Part shown: piece after piece, positions 31,880 to 40,467 of the stretch
How the letters are laid out: each line of letters opens with the position of its first letter
Numbering within the stretch: the first letter of the stretch is position 1
DNA from: a bacterium
GTDB lineage: Bacteria > Caldisericota > Caldisericia > UBA6126
DNA length: 47,793 nt
Reading direction: 5' to 3'
NCBI GenBank assembly: GCA_021372585.1
Contig: JAJFUD010000012.1
Coordinates: 1 to 47,793 of the forward strand
The notes under the pieces: generated by a model
The model's input: the letters and a program-made list of their open reading frames with translations, nothing else
Database searches by the model: none
What the model was told of the DNA's origin: nothing
Position numbers and translations under genes: made by a program

Positions 31880-31919
31880 GTAAGGTTAAGAATAACCTGA
31901 TAGAGAGAAGAGGGATTAT

Positions 31920-32954
31920 ATGCCGGAAATAGTGGACATTCTGGATATTGTTCAAATGGGTCAAAAATCATTTGTGTTGTTGTCGCCAAATTCCTTGTAT
32001 ACAGGCGGGGGAGGGCAACCATCCGACAGAGGCAGGCTTTTACAAGGTAACACAGAAGGGTTGATTAGCTCAGTGCAGTTGTTTGACCGAGAATTCGGAT
32101 GGGAAATACCGCAGGATACAGGTTTTCAGATTGGTCAGGCAACCTTATACCGTGATGAGTTGTATCATTGGGAGATCAGTCAACAGCACACGGCACAGCA
32201 TGTTTTTTCCGGATGGGCAGAAAAGCTGTTCGGATGGAAGAGTGACGGTTTCGCTATACAGGACAACATGAGCAAAATCGAGTTGTTGGAAGCTTCTGAT
32301 AACTTTTCCTGCTATCAGGAGATCGAAAGACACACCCTGGAAACGATACTAAAAGATATTCCTGTCGTCATTACAGAATCAAAAGGTGATCCTTCCTTAC
32401 GAAAACCAACCCAAAAAGAAACTGTAAGAGTAGTTGAGATTCCCGGTGTAGATAAATGCGGATGCGGGGGAACTCATGTCTGTGCTACAGGTCAATTGGG
32501 CGGCTTCTCCATCCTGCAGATCGAGCGGAAAAATAAAAATGCGGTACGGGTTTGGTTTGCGGCTGGATTTCGGTTGGGAAACATCGCCAAAGGCTATATG
32601 GAGTGGGAGCAGAAATTGAAGAAGTGGTTGTCGGGTGATGTTGAAGAGCGATTGCAATCCTTGTTGAACGAATCTGAGCATCACCAAAAACTCGAACGTT
32701 GGTTCTGGAAGCAATTGGCTGATCTGATCCCCCTCGGTGAAAAAACCATTGAGTGGGACAACCTTCCGGTAACTCTTCCCTCCATGAAAATACTTGCCTC
32801 CCTGTTATCCAAGAAGGGATTATCTTGCACCCTGGTAAATGAAGAGCAATATTTTGTATTAGCCGGAGAAAATGCCGACGAACGATTGGAAACATTAAAA
32901 AAACAGGGAGCTTCAGGTGGGGGTAGAGGCATAATTACCGGTAAGTTACATTGA
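31920..32954 (+). CDS. AlaX-type trans-editing protein (alanyl-tRNA editing domain)
   Basis: A 344-residue cytoplasmic protein that hydrolyses misacylated Ser- or Gly-tRNA(Ala). The N-terminal part has the AlaX opening with TGGGGQPSDRG, the zinc pair HxxxH in SQQHTAQHVFS (about residues 88-97), and the C-x-x-x-H site in DKCGCGGTHVCATGQLG (about 178-194). IERKNKNAVRVWFAAG is the next family strand. Residues 225-344 are helical, then end with a Gly-rich GASGGGRGIITGKL, resembling the DHHA1-like tail of AlaRS. This is the long AlaX-L form. All four zinc ligands are present. GAGGGA precedes the ATG. It diverges from the ArsF-like gene and stands before the histidine kinase gene. Confidence 0.88.
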   Translation: MPEIVDILDIVQMGQKSFVLLSPNSLYTGGGGQPSDRGRLLQGNTEGLISSVQLFDREFGWEIPQDTGFQIGQATLYRDELYHWEISQQHTAQHVFSGWAEKLFGWKSDGFAIQDNMSKIELLEASDNFSCYQEIERHTLETILKDIPVVITESKGDPSLRKPTQKETVRVVEIPGVDKCGCGGTHVCATGQLGGFSILQIERKNKNAVRVWFAAGFRLGNIAKGYMEWEQKLKKWLSGDVEERLQSLLNESEHHQKLERWFWKQLADLIPLGEKTIEWDNLPVTLPSMKILASLLSKKGLSCTLVNEEQYFVLAGENADERLETLKKQGASGGGRGIITGKLH

Positions 32955-33035
32955 AACCAACCTTTTTTTGCGTAAACTGAAAGCATAAGAAAAGCAGATA
33001 ATTGATTTCAAGGTATTCTTTTACCTGGAGGTGAT

Positions 33036-34772
33036 ATGAAATCAGCGGGTCCTTATCTTGTGTTGTGGTTTTTTATCCTCTCTGCTGTTAGCTTTTCCTT
33101 TGCTTATTCCACCTTAAAAAAGAAATCTAATCCAGGCTGGCGATATTTAGTTTACCTGCTCTTTTTCTCAGGATTAATCTATCTATTAAGCGGTATCAAC
33201 TTGTTCGTTCGGTCTTCAGAGATGTTGATCACTCTTGATTACACTATCGATACGTTGGTCACGATGTTGCCAATGTTTTGGTTATTCTATGCCATCTCGT
33301 ATGCTAGGAATAAACAAGTACTCGATAACCCTGATTTAGCTTTGTTTTTTACGATTCCCATGATCACCATGCTCAATATATGGACAAATGAGTACAATGC
33401 GTTCTGGTATGCCAACAGAATCATTTCAAAAACACCTTATGGGCTGCTTCTTTGGGTGCAATACCAGGGTTGGTTCTGGATTTATTTTATCTATTCAATT
33501 GTTTTGTTTACCATCGGAACATTCTATTTCTTATCTGTATTTTCGAAAGAAAAATCCATTAAAAGGTACATCCTGATATTCATATCCATTGGTTTTATCG
33601 CATTGGCTTTGTTTGAATGCCTCCTGGGAACCGGATTGATTGGTCAGATCAATAAATCGATGATTGTGTTTGCTTATTCGGTGGCAGGTATCATTTTTTT
33701 AGTTTTTTTCAGTAGAATAGATTGGCTGGATATCACTCCTTTTTCCCGAAGCAATATTTTTGACCAGATAGAAGATTATATTGTTGTGCTAGATAGCCAT
33801 AACCGAATTATTGATGCTAATATGGCTTTCGCTACTTGGAGAGGAATCCCAAAAGCAGACCTTTTTGGCGAAAACGTATTAAAGGCGTTTCCGCAATGGA
33901 CAGAAGAGCATCCTCTGTTAACTGAGAACAAACAAATCAAATACAATGAAGATTTTACATCATCCTTTGGATCACAATTTATAGAAGTGGATTCGTTGCC
34001 TCTTATTTTTACCGGGCAGAAAATGTACGGCAGATTATTAGTTTTTCATGACATTACATCCTTAAAACAAAATGCTTCCATGAAGATTGATTTTATCAAC
34101 ACTATCTCTCATGAGCTCAGAACTCCTTTAACAGTGATCAAGCAAGCAGTTTCTTATCTGAATTCCGAATGCAACGAGAGTATTGATTCTGAACAGAAAA
34201 AGGTACTAAATATCGCTCATCGCAACGCAGACAAACTGAATCATATGGTTAATAATTTGCTAGAGTTCCAGAATCTTCGTCAAAATAAAGATACGATGCA
34301 TTTTGAGAGTTATTCGTATAATTGCCTGATCCAGGAAAGCTTATCTATGTTGAAACCATGGATTAACCAGAGCCATGTTCGGATTATTGAGGAATTGGAA
34401 CCTTTGCTGCCGAATGCAGAAATGGATGTCAATAAAATGCGTCAGGTGATCACTAACCTGATCGACAATGCGATTCGATACACTGAAAAAGGCTATATCA
34501 TTATCCGGACGAACGATTTTACTACCTTTGCCAGAATTATCATTGAAGACTCCGGAATCGGATTACCGGAAGCAGAAAAAGCCCGGCTGGATTGTTCATT
34601 GGATGAATTTGAACTCTTGATACTGAGGAACAGCAGCCATATAGGGCTTGGATTGATCATATCCAAAGAGATTATCAATCGGCATCATGGATCCATAGAA
34701 GCCAAAACAAAAGCGGAATCGGGAACCATTATCACGGTAAACATGCCCTTTGTACAAGCCAAAGGTTTATGA
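33036..34772 (+). CDS. Sensor histidine kinase with 7TM N-terminal region and PAS domain
   Basis: A 578-residue membrane sensor. Residues 1-225 contain seven hydrophobic helices of the histidine-kinase 7TM type (PF16927-like). A PAS domain lies at about 240-340 (IEDYIVVLDSHNRIIDANMA). The HisKA domain has NTISHELRTPLTVIK with phospho-acceptor His359. The ATPase domain shows the N box QVITNLIDNAIRYTEKG, G1 EDSGIGLPE and G2 IGLGLIISKEIINRHHGSI. GGAGGTGAT precedes the ATG. No response regulator gene lies nearby. Unusually, the 3' end overlaps mnmA by 4 bases (ATGA), so the kinase and the tRNA thiolase are translationally coupled. The signal is unknown. Confidence 0.9.
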   Translation: MKSAGPYLVLWFFILSAVSFSFAYSTLKKKSNPGWRYLVYLLFFSGLIYLLSGINLFVRSSEMLITLDYTIDTLVTMLPMFWLFYAISYARNKQVLDNPDLALFFTIPMITMLNIWTNEYNAFWYANRIISKTPYGLLLWVQYQGWFWIYFIYSIVLFTIGTFYFLSVFSKEKSIKRYILIFISIGFIALALFECLLGTGLIGQINKSMIVFAYSVAGIIFLVFFSRIDWLDITPFSRSNIFDQIEDYIVVLDSHNRIIDANMAFATWRGIPKADLFGENVLKAFPQWTEEHPLLTENKQIKYNEDFTSSFGSQFIEVDSLPLIFTGQKMYGRLLVFHDITSLKQNASMKIDFINTISHELRTPLTVIKQAVSYLNSECNESIDSEQKKVLNIAHRNADKLNHMVNNLLEFQNLRQNKDTMHFESYSYNCLIQESLSMLKPWINQSHVRIIEELEPLLPNAEMDVNKMRQVITNLIDNAIRYTEKGYIIIRTNDFTTFARIIIEDSGIGLPEAEKARLDCSLDEFELLILRNSSHIGLGLIISKEIINRHHGSIEAKTKAESGTIITVNMPFVQAKGL

Positions 34773-35812
34773 GTTCGTTCGTTGCTTTAATGATGAGTGG
34801 AGGGGTAGATAGTTCCACTTCTGCCAGAATACTTCAAGACCAAGGATATAGCCTTATAGGCGTCCATTTTTTACTACCCGGAAAAGACAACACCCTCCAG
34901 GAATCCGGATGGAAAAAAGTACAGGCAGTTTGCGATGATTTAAAGATTCCCTGTCAACTTTTGGATGTTCAATCCATATTTGAACAATCTGTGATCCGCT
35001 ATTTCGTTGATTCGTATAAAGAGGGCTTTACCCCTAATCCTTGTGTGATGTGCAACAAAACCATAAAATTCGGTATGTTCTTTGATTATGCGATTCAAGA
35101 GTTGAAAGCTGATTTTATTGCTTCAGGGCATTATGCAAGAATCAAATCTTATAGAGACAGGTTATATATTCAGGAGGCGTTTGATAAAACCAAGGATCAA
35201 TCCTATTTTTTATTCACATTGTCTCAAAGAGTACTCGAAAAAGTACTGTTTCCGCTTGGGGAGCTGACGAAAAAACAGGTGATGCAAAGTGCAAAACAAC
35301 ATCATTTTATTCAGGAAACGTATCAAGAATCGGAGGATCTATGTTTTGTAGCTGGGCATTATGTAGAGTACCTTTCGTCTCATCTGCCCCACCAATCCGG
35401 AAATATTGTAGACCTTCAGGGGAAGATATTGGGGGAGCATACCGGCGTTCATCAGTTTACCATTGGACAACGCCAGGGATTACAGATCTCTCATCCTGAG
35501 CCTTTATATGTGCTTGCTCTCCGTCCGCAGCAAAACGAAGTGATAGTGGGCAGAAAAGTTGACTGTTTTTCGAAAAAGCTGATCATTCATCCAATATATA
35601 ATATTCAAGAGGTTTCCAAGACTAAGAAAAGGCGTTGTACAGGCAGAGTTCGGTATCGATCAGAGAAAAAACCTTGTTCCGTCACCATTCACGAAAATTC
35701 TGCTGAAGTGCTGTTTGATGAACCGATTTTTGCAGTGACTCCCGGGCAGATGCTGGTTTTGTATAAGGATGATAGGGTGATGGGTGGTGGTGTGATCCAA
35801 TCCGGAGCCTGA
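34769..35812 (+). CDS. mnmA: tRNA-specific 2-thiouridylase
   Basis: Adds sulfur to U34 of tRNA-Lys, -Glu and -Gln. A 347-residue cytoplasmic enzyme of normal length. The PP-loop is MMSGGVDSSTSARIL at residues 8-22. The first catalytic region is TPNPCVMCNKTIKFG (catalytic Cys in NPC), and the second is SEDLCFVAG with the persulfide Cys. HTGVHQFTIGQRQGL and the C-terminal beta barrel (RVRYRSEKKPC, then TPGQMLVLY) are present. It overlaps the histidine kinase gene by ATGA. Two of its substrates, tRNA-Gln and tRNA-Glu, are encoded at 46169-46323, although with C34 anticodons that this enzyme would not modify. Confidence 0.95.
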   Translation: MSSFVALMMSGGVDSSTSARILQDQGYSLIGVHFLLPGKDNTLQESGWKKVQAVCDDLKIPCQLLDVQSIFEQSVIRYFVDSYKEGFTPNPCVMCNKTIKFGMFFDYAIQELKADFIASGHYARIKSYRDRLYIQEAFDKTKDQSYFLFTLSQRVLEKVLFPLGELTKKQVMQSAKQHHFIQETYQESEDLCFVAGHYVEYLSSHLPHQSGNIVDLQGKILGEHTGVHQFTIGQRQGLQISHPEPLYVLALRPQQNEVIVGRKVDCFSKKLIIHPIYNIQEVSKTKKRRCTGRVRYRSEKKPCSVTIHENSAEVLFDEPIFAVTPGQMLVLYKDDRVMGGGVIQSGA

Positions 35813-35816
35813 ACTG

Positions 35817-35830
35817 TGCTATACTATAAT
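35817..35830 (+). promoter_or_regulatory. Extended -10 promoter upstream of buk
   Basis: TGCTATACT (35817-35825) is an extended -10 element, and TATAAT at 35825-35830 overlaps it. No good -35 box is visible. It lies just after the mnmA stop and about 25-35 bases before the buk ATG, which has AAGGGGGAGA. Confidence 0.4.
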
Positions 35831-35853
35831 GAATCAGACGATAAGGGGGAGAC

Positions 35854-36930
35854 ATGCAACCTACTTATGTTATTTTGGTGATCAACACGGGTTCTTCTTC
35901 AACAAAAGTGGCTTTATTTCATGAACAGGAATTGCTTTGGAAAGAGGAGATCGCTCATCCTTCTGACCAGCTGAGATCTCTTTCACTTATCGAACAAGAA
36001 ATCACTTATCGTCAAGAGGCAATACAGTCAACTTTACAAAAACACCAGATCAGTGTAGAGCAAATAACAGCTATTGGCGCTATCGGAGGAATTTTAAAAC
36101 CGATGGAGGGCGGGGTATACTCCGTAAACAAGCTGATGGTGGAGGATATCCTGAATGGAAAAACGCAAGCCAGGCATGCCTCCAACCTTGCTGCTGTCAT
36201 TGGATACCGCTTATCTCAACCTGTTGGTAAGACTTGCTATATTATAGACCCGATCTCCACGGATGAGTTGCCTGATATGGCAAAAATCACCGGACTGCCA
36301 ACCGTTCCCCGGAAAAGCCGGACACATGCTTTAAATGTAAAAGCTTGTTACCGAAGAGCTGTCCGAGAGAATATCATCGAACCACAGCAAACGCTTATTG
36401 TAGCCCATATGGGAGGCGGTTTGACCGTGAATCTGGTTCAGAATGGCAGAATCACCGATATTGAGGATGGTCGGCAAAATGGACCATTTTCTACAGAAGC
36501 TGCCGGAGGGGTTCCGCTCCCTGATTTTATTGAAACGTATTGGGAAAAGGGTCTGACTGCAAAAGAGATGAAGAAATTTTGGTATGGGAATGGCGGTGTG
36601 ATGGCGCATTTAGGAACGAATTCCGTGAAAAATGCGGTAGAAATGGCAAAAAACGGTGATACTCACGCTGAGATCATTTTGCAAGCGATGTGTTATCAGA
36701 TCAGCAAATCAGCTGGTGCCATGTATGCCGCAGCAAGAGGTGCTGTGGATGCCCTCATCCTGACAGGAGGTATTGCCCAGAGTGAGTACATCAACCAAAT
36801 TCTGAAAAAATATTTATGCTGGATCAGACCCATCGTGGTTTATCCCGGCGAAGAGGAGCTTTTAGCGATTGCAGAAAGCGTAGAGCTGGTTTTAGACAAA
36901 AAACTTCCAGAGAAGGTTTATCATGAATGA
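35854..36930 (+). CDS. buk: Butyrate kinase
   Basis: Phosphorylates butyrate, or in the fermentative direction makes ATP from butyryl phosphate. Branched-chain acids are possible substrates. A 358-residue cytoplasmic enzyme of the acetokinase/ASKHA fold. Motifs: ILVINTGSSSTKVALFH (phosphate 1), GAIGGILKPMEGGVY, IVAHMGGGLTVNLVQNGRI (phosphate 2) and DALILTGGIAQSEYI (adenosine). These are the Buk patterns; acetate kinase would read differently. Strong AAGGGGGAGA before the ATG. It overlaps ndk by 8 bases. No phosphotransbutyrylase gene is seen in the window, so butyryl phosphate must come from elsewhere. This supports a fermentative lifestyle. Confidence 0.92.
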   Translation: MQPTYVILVINTGSSSTKVALFHEQELLWKEEIAHPSDQLRSLSLIEQEITYRQEAIQSTLQKHQISVEQITAIGAIGGILKPMEGGVYSVNKLMVEDILNGKTQARHASNLAAVIGYRLSQPVGKTCYIIDPISTDELPDMAKITGLPTVPRKSRTHALNVKACYRRAVRENIIEPQQTLIVAHMGGGLTVNLVQNGRITDIEDGRQNGPFSTEAAGGVPLPDFIETYWEKGLTAKEMKKFWYGNGGVMAHLGTNSVKNAVEMAKNGDTHAEIILQAMCYQISKSAGAMYAAARGAVDALILTGGIAQSEYINQILKKYLCWIRPIVVYPGEEELLAIAESVELVLDKKLPEKVYHE

Positions 36931-37480
36931 AATTGAAACCCCTTCTTCCAAAGAAAAATGCCTGGTTTTATTAAAACCGGATTGTGTCGAAAGAAAACTG
37001 ACGGGACGATTTTTGGAATTGATCGAGACAACCGGGCTAAAAATTATTGGACTAAAAATGATCTGCCCCTCTGAAGATCTGATTTCAACTCATTACGCTG
37101 CTGATCATACCTGGTTAGTCAATGCCGGGCGAAAACGTTGGCAACGAAATCATCCGGATAAGGAATTGTCTGAAACGGAAGCCCTGGCGATCGGTCAGGA
37201 TATTCGCAGGTTCCTAATTGAGGGTTTGAGTCATCATCGTATCATCGCTGCTGTGATAGAAGGACCCAATGCGATTCAGTATCTTCGAAAACTAGCCGGG
37301 TCTACAGAACCGTTGTCTGCAGAGACTGGTACTCTGAGAGGATTATACTCAACCGATTCTTATGAAATAGCGAACATTGAACATCGATCTATCCAAAACC
37401 TGATTCACGTTTCAGATTGCGATGAGACAGCAGAGAGAGAAATTAAAATCTGGTTTAAACAGGATGAAATATATGAATAA
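36923..37480 (+). CDS. ndk: Nucleoside diphosphate kinase, long form
   Basis: Transfers phosphate from ATP to other NDPs through a phosphohistidine. It has 185 residues against about 130-150 for the common form. The opening CLVLLKPDCVERKLTGRFLE and GSTEPLSAETGTLRGLYS are classical. The active-site His lies in NLIHVSDCDETAEREI, where the usual motif is N-x-x-H-x-S-D. Extra residues sit between YAADHTWLVNAGRKRW and the Kpn loop region and before the active-site His (TDSYEIANIEHRS), as in the longer form known from some bacterial lineages. The start overlaps buk by 8 bases, and the stop overlaps rapZ by 8 bases. Confidence 0.92.
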   Translation: MNEIETPSSKEKCLVLLKPDCVERKLTGRFLELIETTGLKIIGLKMICPSEDLISTHYAADHTWLVNAGRKRWQRNHPDKELSETEALAIGQDIRRFLIEGLSHHRIIAAVIEGPNAIQYLRKLAGSTEPLSAETGTLRGLYSTDSYEIANIEHRSIQNLIHVSDCDETAEREIKIWFKQDEIYE

Positions 37481-38387
37481 TAAGAACAATGAGAAAAAAC
37501 CGCTTTTAATCGTAACCGGTCTATCCGGAGCTGGAAAAACAAAAACCATCAAAATTCTGGAGGATCTGGGCTACTTTTGTGTTGATAATTTACCGGTTGC
37601 CTTATTGTCCGGGTTTGCCTATCTAACCCAGGACCAGCAAAAGATACAGAGGATGTCAGCTGTCGTGATTGATATTCGTGAGGGGGAGCAGTTCCTGGAC
37701 AATTTGTGGAAAGCGCTGGAGGAATTAGATCATCACCAGATATCCTACTCCATCCTGTTCATGGAAGCAGCTGATTCTGTGTTGGTCAGAAGATTTTCCG
37801 AAACACGCCGAACCCACCCCTTATCCGAAGAAGGCAGTATATTAATGTCTATCCAAAAAGAAAAAGAGTATTTTACGAAACTGAAGGACCGATCTGATTT
37901 TATTATTGATACGACGGATATTTCCGTAAAAGAGCTCAGGGATCAGCTGTTGAGAATTGTTACCAGGATAGGCGATATTGAGAATGACCTTCCTATGACG
38001 ATCAAGATTATCACCTTCGGGTATAAATTCGGACTTCCTATCGATGCAGATATAGTAATGGATGTCAGGTTTCTGCCTAATCCATTTTATGATGAAGCTC
38101 TGCGACCTTTAACCGGCTTATCGGATCTGATATCGAAGTATGTTGTTGATAATCCTTTGGGCAAGGAATTTATGGAATGTTTCACCGAATTGCTGGAATT
38201 AATTCTGCCTCCCTTACAGAAAGAGGGAAAAAATCAGATTACCATAGCATTTGGCTGTACCGGCGGAAAGCACCGATCGGTCTCGATTTCGAAGATGTTC
38301 AGTTTTTTAATGCAGGAGAAAGGGTATATTACCAGAGTGTATCATCGGGATATCGACAAAGATGACAATATGGCAGATCCGATATGA
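37473..38387 (+). CDS. rapZ: RapZ (YvcJ) nucleotide-binding adaptor
   Basis: A 304-residue P-loop protein. In E. coli RapZ guides RNase E to small RNAs that control GlcN6P synthase; in Bacillus YvcJ is a nucleotide-binding protein of less clear role. Walker A is [54 protein letters not shown] and the C-terminal [24 protein letters not shown], then [11 protein letters not shown], are all family signatures. I start it at ATG 37473 (AGGA 8 bases upstream); the frame extends 17 codons earlier inside ndk. The stop overlaps yvcK by ATGA. The usual third partner WhiA is absent: a phosphopantetheinyl transferase follows yvcK instead. Confidence 0.93.
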   Translation: [304 protein letters not shown]

Positions 38388-39730
38388 CCCATAACCGCTG
38401 GAAAAACTTTCAAAAATGGTTAGCTCCCGGGATGAATGTCAAACGATGGATACTGCTGATCATTTTTGGTGTCACCTTATTGGGCGTTTCCATTCTGACA
38501 TTAGTTGACAATACTTATCTCGGCGCCATCAAGCGATTCATCATCAACTTCATGATCGATGTGTTCGGGAAGAACAGACTATACACCCCGACTTGGCAAT
38601 CGATTTTATTGGGTATGGTGGTACTGGCGATCGCCATATTCTCGATTATCTATGGTATCAAGAAATTGCTTGATTCTGTCATTACTTCACTGATTCCTGA
38701 ACGGGATAAGGAAATCGCCGATTTGGTAAAAGCTTATCGGTTCCGTAATAAAATGTTAAACCTGGTTGTTATTGGTGGTGGATCGGGCATTTTTCCTTTT
38801 TTGCAGGGATTACGCGATCTTCCGTTTTCTATCACGGCTATTGTCACCGTTGCTGACAATGGCGGCAGTTCGGGAAGGTTACGGGAAGAATACGATATAC
38901 CGGCTCCCGGCGATATTCGTCGTGCTTTATTGGCGTTGTCCTCCAAATATACCACAGAGCTGGAGAATTTGCTGAATCATCGGTTCCAGGAGGGTTCCCT
39001 GAAAGGGCACACCATCGGCAATGTGATGATTGCTGGCTTAACCGAGTACACCCATGATTTCGCAGAATCTATCTATCAGTTGAGTAAATTACTCTCTGTG
39101 AAGGGAAAAGTCATACCTTTCACGTTAAACAATCTGACTCTTTGCGCAGAATTTGAGGACGGCACCTATATCATGGGAGAGGACCAGATCCGCAAAGAGC
39201 GGAAGCGAATCAAGCGTATTTTCTTCGATCCTCCTTACTACAAACCTTTGATTCGTGTCATTGAAGAGCTCGATAACGCCGACATTATCATGATGGGTCC
39301 CGGAAGCTTGTTTACCAGTATTATGCCATGCCTGATCATCACCCCCATCTCCGATATTATTTATAAGAGCGATGCGCTCAAGATATACAATGCCAACTTA
39401 ATGACGGAAGTAGGGGAGACGGATGATTTTACAGTAGCAGAGCACCTGAAATCTATTTTTTCCAATGTCGGAAACCGGATCGTCGATTATGTATTAGTGA
39501 ATAACGGTCCTATTCATCCTGATGCCATATCATTCTATGAAAAATATGGCTCAAGACCGGTTCAATATAAGATGGATGAGATCCAGGAGTTAGGCGTGAC
39601 TCCTATTTTAGCTGACCTGGCTGAGTCCAATGAACAGTTGATCCGCCACTCCCCGGAGAAAGTGAAACAGGCCGTGATAGACTTAGTGAATCGAGCGAAA
39701 CTCATACGCGGAAAGAAGATTAAACTATAG
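38384..39730 (+). CDS. yvcK: YvcK/CofD-like gluconeogenesis factor with N-terminal membrane helices
   Basis: A 448-residue protein. Residues 25-95 hold two membrane helices (ILLIIFGVTLLGVSILTLVD, then LLGMVVLAIAIFSIIYGIKK), absent from Bacillus YvcK but known in related long forms. The CofD-like body starts VVIGGGSGIFPFLQGLRD and continues with VTVADNGGSSGRLREE, PAPGDIRRALLALS, GHTIGNVMIAGL, GPGSLFTSIMPCLI and a C-terminal DPxH-like region IDYVLVNNGPIH. In Bacillus the protein is needed for growth on gluconeogenic carbon and binds UDP-sugars to affect cell-wall enzyme control. Here the membrane anchor would place it at the cell envelope. It overlaps rapZ by 4 bases. Confidence 0.92.
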   Translation: MTHNRWKNFQKWLAPGMNVKRWILLIIFGVTLLGVSILTLVDNTYLGAIKRFIINFMIDVFGKNRLYTPTWQSILLGMVVLAIAIFSIIYGIKKLLDSVITSLIPERDKEIADLVKAYRFRNKMLNLVVIGGGSGIFPFLQGLRDLPFSITAIVTVADNGGSSGRLREEYDIPAPGDIRRALLALSSKYTTELENLLNHRFQEGSLKGHTIGNVMIAGLTEYTHDFAESIYQLSKLLSVKGKVIPFTLNNLTLCAEFEDGTYIMGEDQIRKERKRIKRIFFDPPYYKPLIRVIEELDNADIIMMGPGSLFTSIMPCLIITPISDIIYKSDALKIYNANLMTEVGETDDFTVAEHLKSIFSNVGNRIVDYVLVNNGPIHPDAISFYEKYGSRPVQYKMDEIQELGVTPILADLAESNEQLIRHSPEKVKQAVIDLVNRAKLIRGKKIKL

Positions 39731-39732
39731 TT

Positions 39733-40419
39733 TTGTCCTCAACAGTGAATCCGACCGCTTCGGTGTATCTTTTTGTGCTGGACCAAGTTGATCCTGACTC
39801 ACTTGCCCCTTTTCTCACAGTATGGCGGGAAAGGTATCGCACTTTGTTTACTTCTGCTATGCAAAGTGCTTCCGACTGGTGGATACAACGAAAACTTATC
39901 GGGTGGGCTTTATTGGATATGGCTCTTCAGCAAGAAACCGGTATTTTACTGACTGATTGCAGGATTGAGCTTCTGGAACATGGCAAACCGGTGATCACTA
40001 ATTACCCGGATGTTCATTTCAACTTGTCTCATTCCAAGCGGTACTTCCTGGTAGGACTCAGCCCTGAACCAATTGGGGTAGATATCGAAACGGAGAGGAA
40101 AATTACCCCTAATCTGGCAGAAAAGGTATTTACGGAAAGGGAGCAAAAAAGCCTTCCTTCTATAGAGGATCCGACCTATACACAAGCCTTTCTGCACATA
40201 TGGACGAAAAAAGAGAGTTATACCAAAGCACTTGGTATAGGGTATCAGGGATTGTGGAACCGGATAGAGACAGCGGATCTCATCGATTCGTTTATCTGGA
40301 AGACCTTTTCTCAAGAAAATTTTGTTTTCAGTGTTTGCTACCATTCTCCTCAAATTCTCGTTCTCCATCCCTTAATGAAATGGCAGGAGTTAGCAGACTT
40401 TTATCAGGGTAAAGTATAA
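39733..40419 (+). CDS. Sfp-type 4'-phosphopantetheinyl transferase
   Basis: Transfers phosphopantetheine from CoA to a carrier protein. 228 residues, the Sfp size class. Core motifs: VHFNLSHSKRYFLVGL (the conserved Ser-His), PIGVDIETERKI (Gly-Val-Asp-x-Glu, metal site) and FLHIWTKKESYTKALGIGY (W-x-K-K-E-S-x-x-K). The start is uncertain: TTG 39733, two bases after the yvcK stop, or GTG 39745; neither has a clear ribosome binding site. No NRPS or PKS gene is visible, so the natural target may be the fatty-acid carrier protein. It takes the place where WhiA is usually found after rapZ-yvcK. Confidence 0.85.
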   Translation: MSSTVNPTASVYLFVLDQVDPDSLAPFLTVWRERYRTLFTSAMQSASDWWIQRKLIGWALLDMALQQETGILLTDCRIELLEHGKPVITNYPDVHFNLSHSKRYFLVGLSPEPIGVDIETERKITPNLAEKVFTEREQKSLPSIEDPTYTQAFLHIWTKKESYTKALGIGYQGLWNRIETADLIDSFIWKTFSQENFVFSVCYHSPQILVLHPLMKWQELADFYQGKV

Positions 40420-40467
40420 ACCTGAGTGAGTTTCGATTATACTAGAACAAAAAAAGGAGCTGGCACT

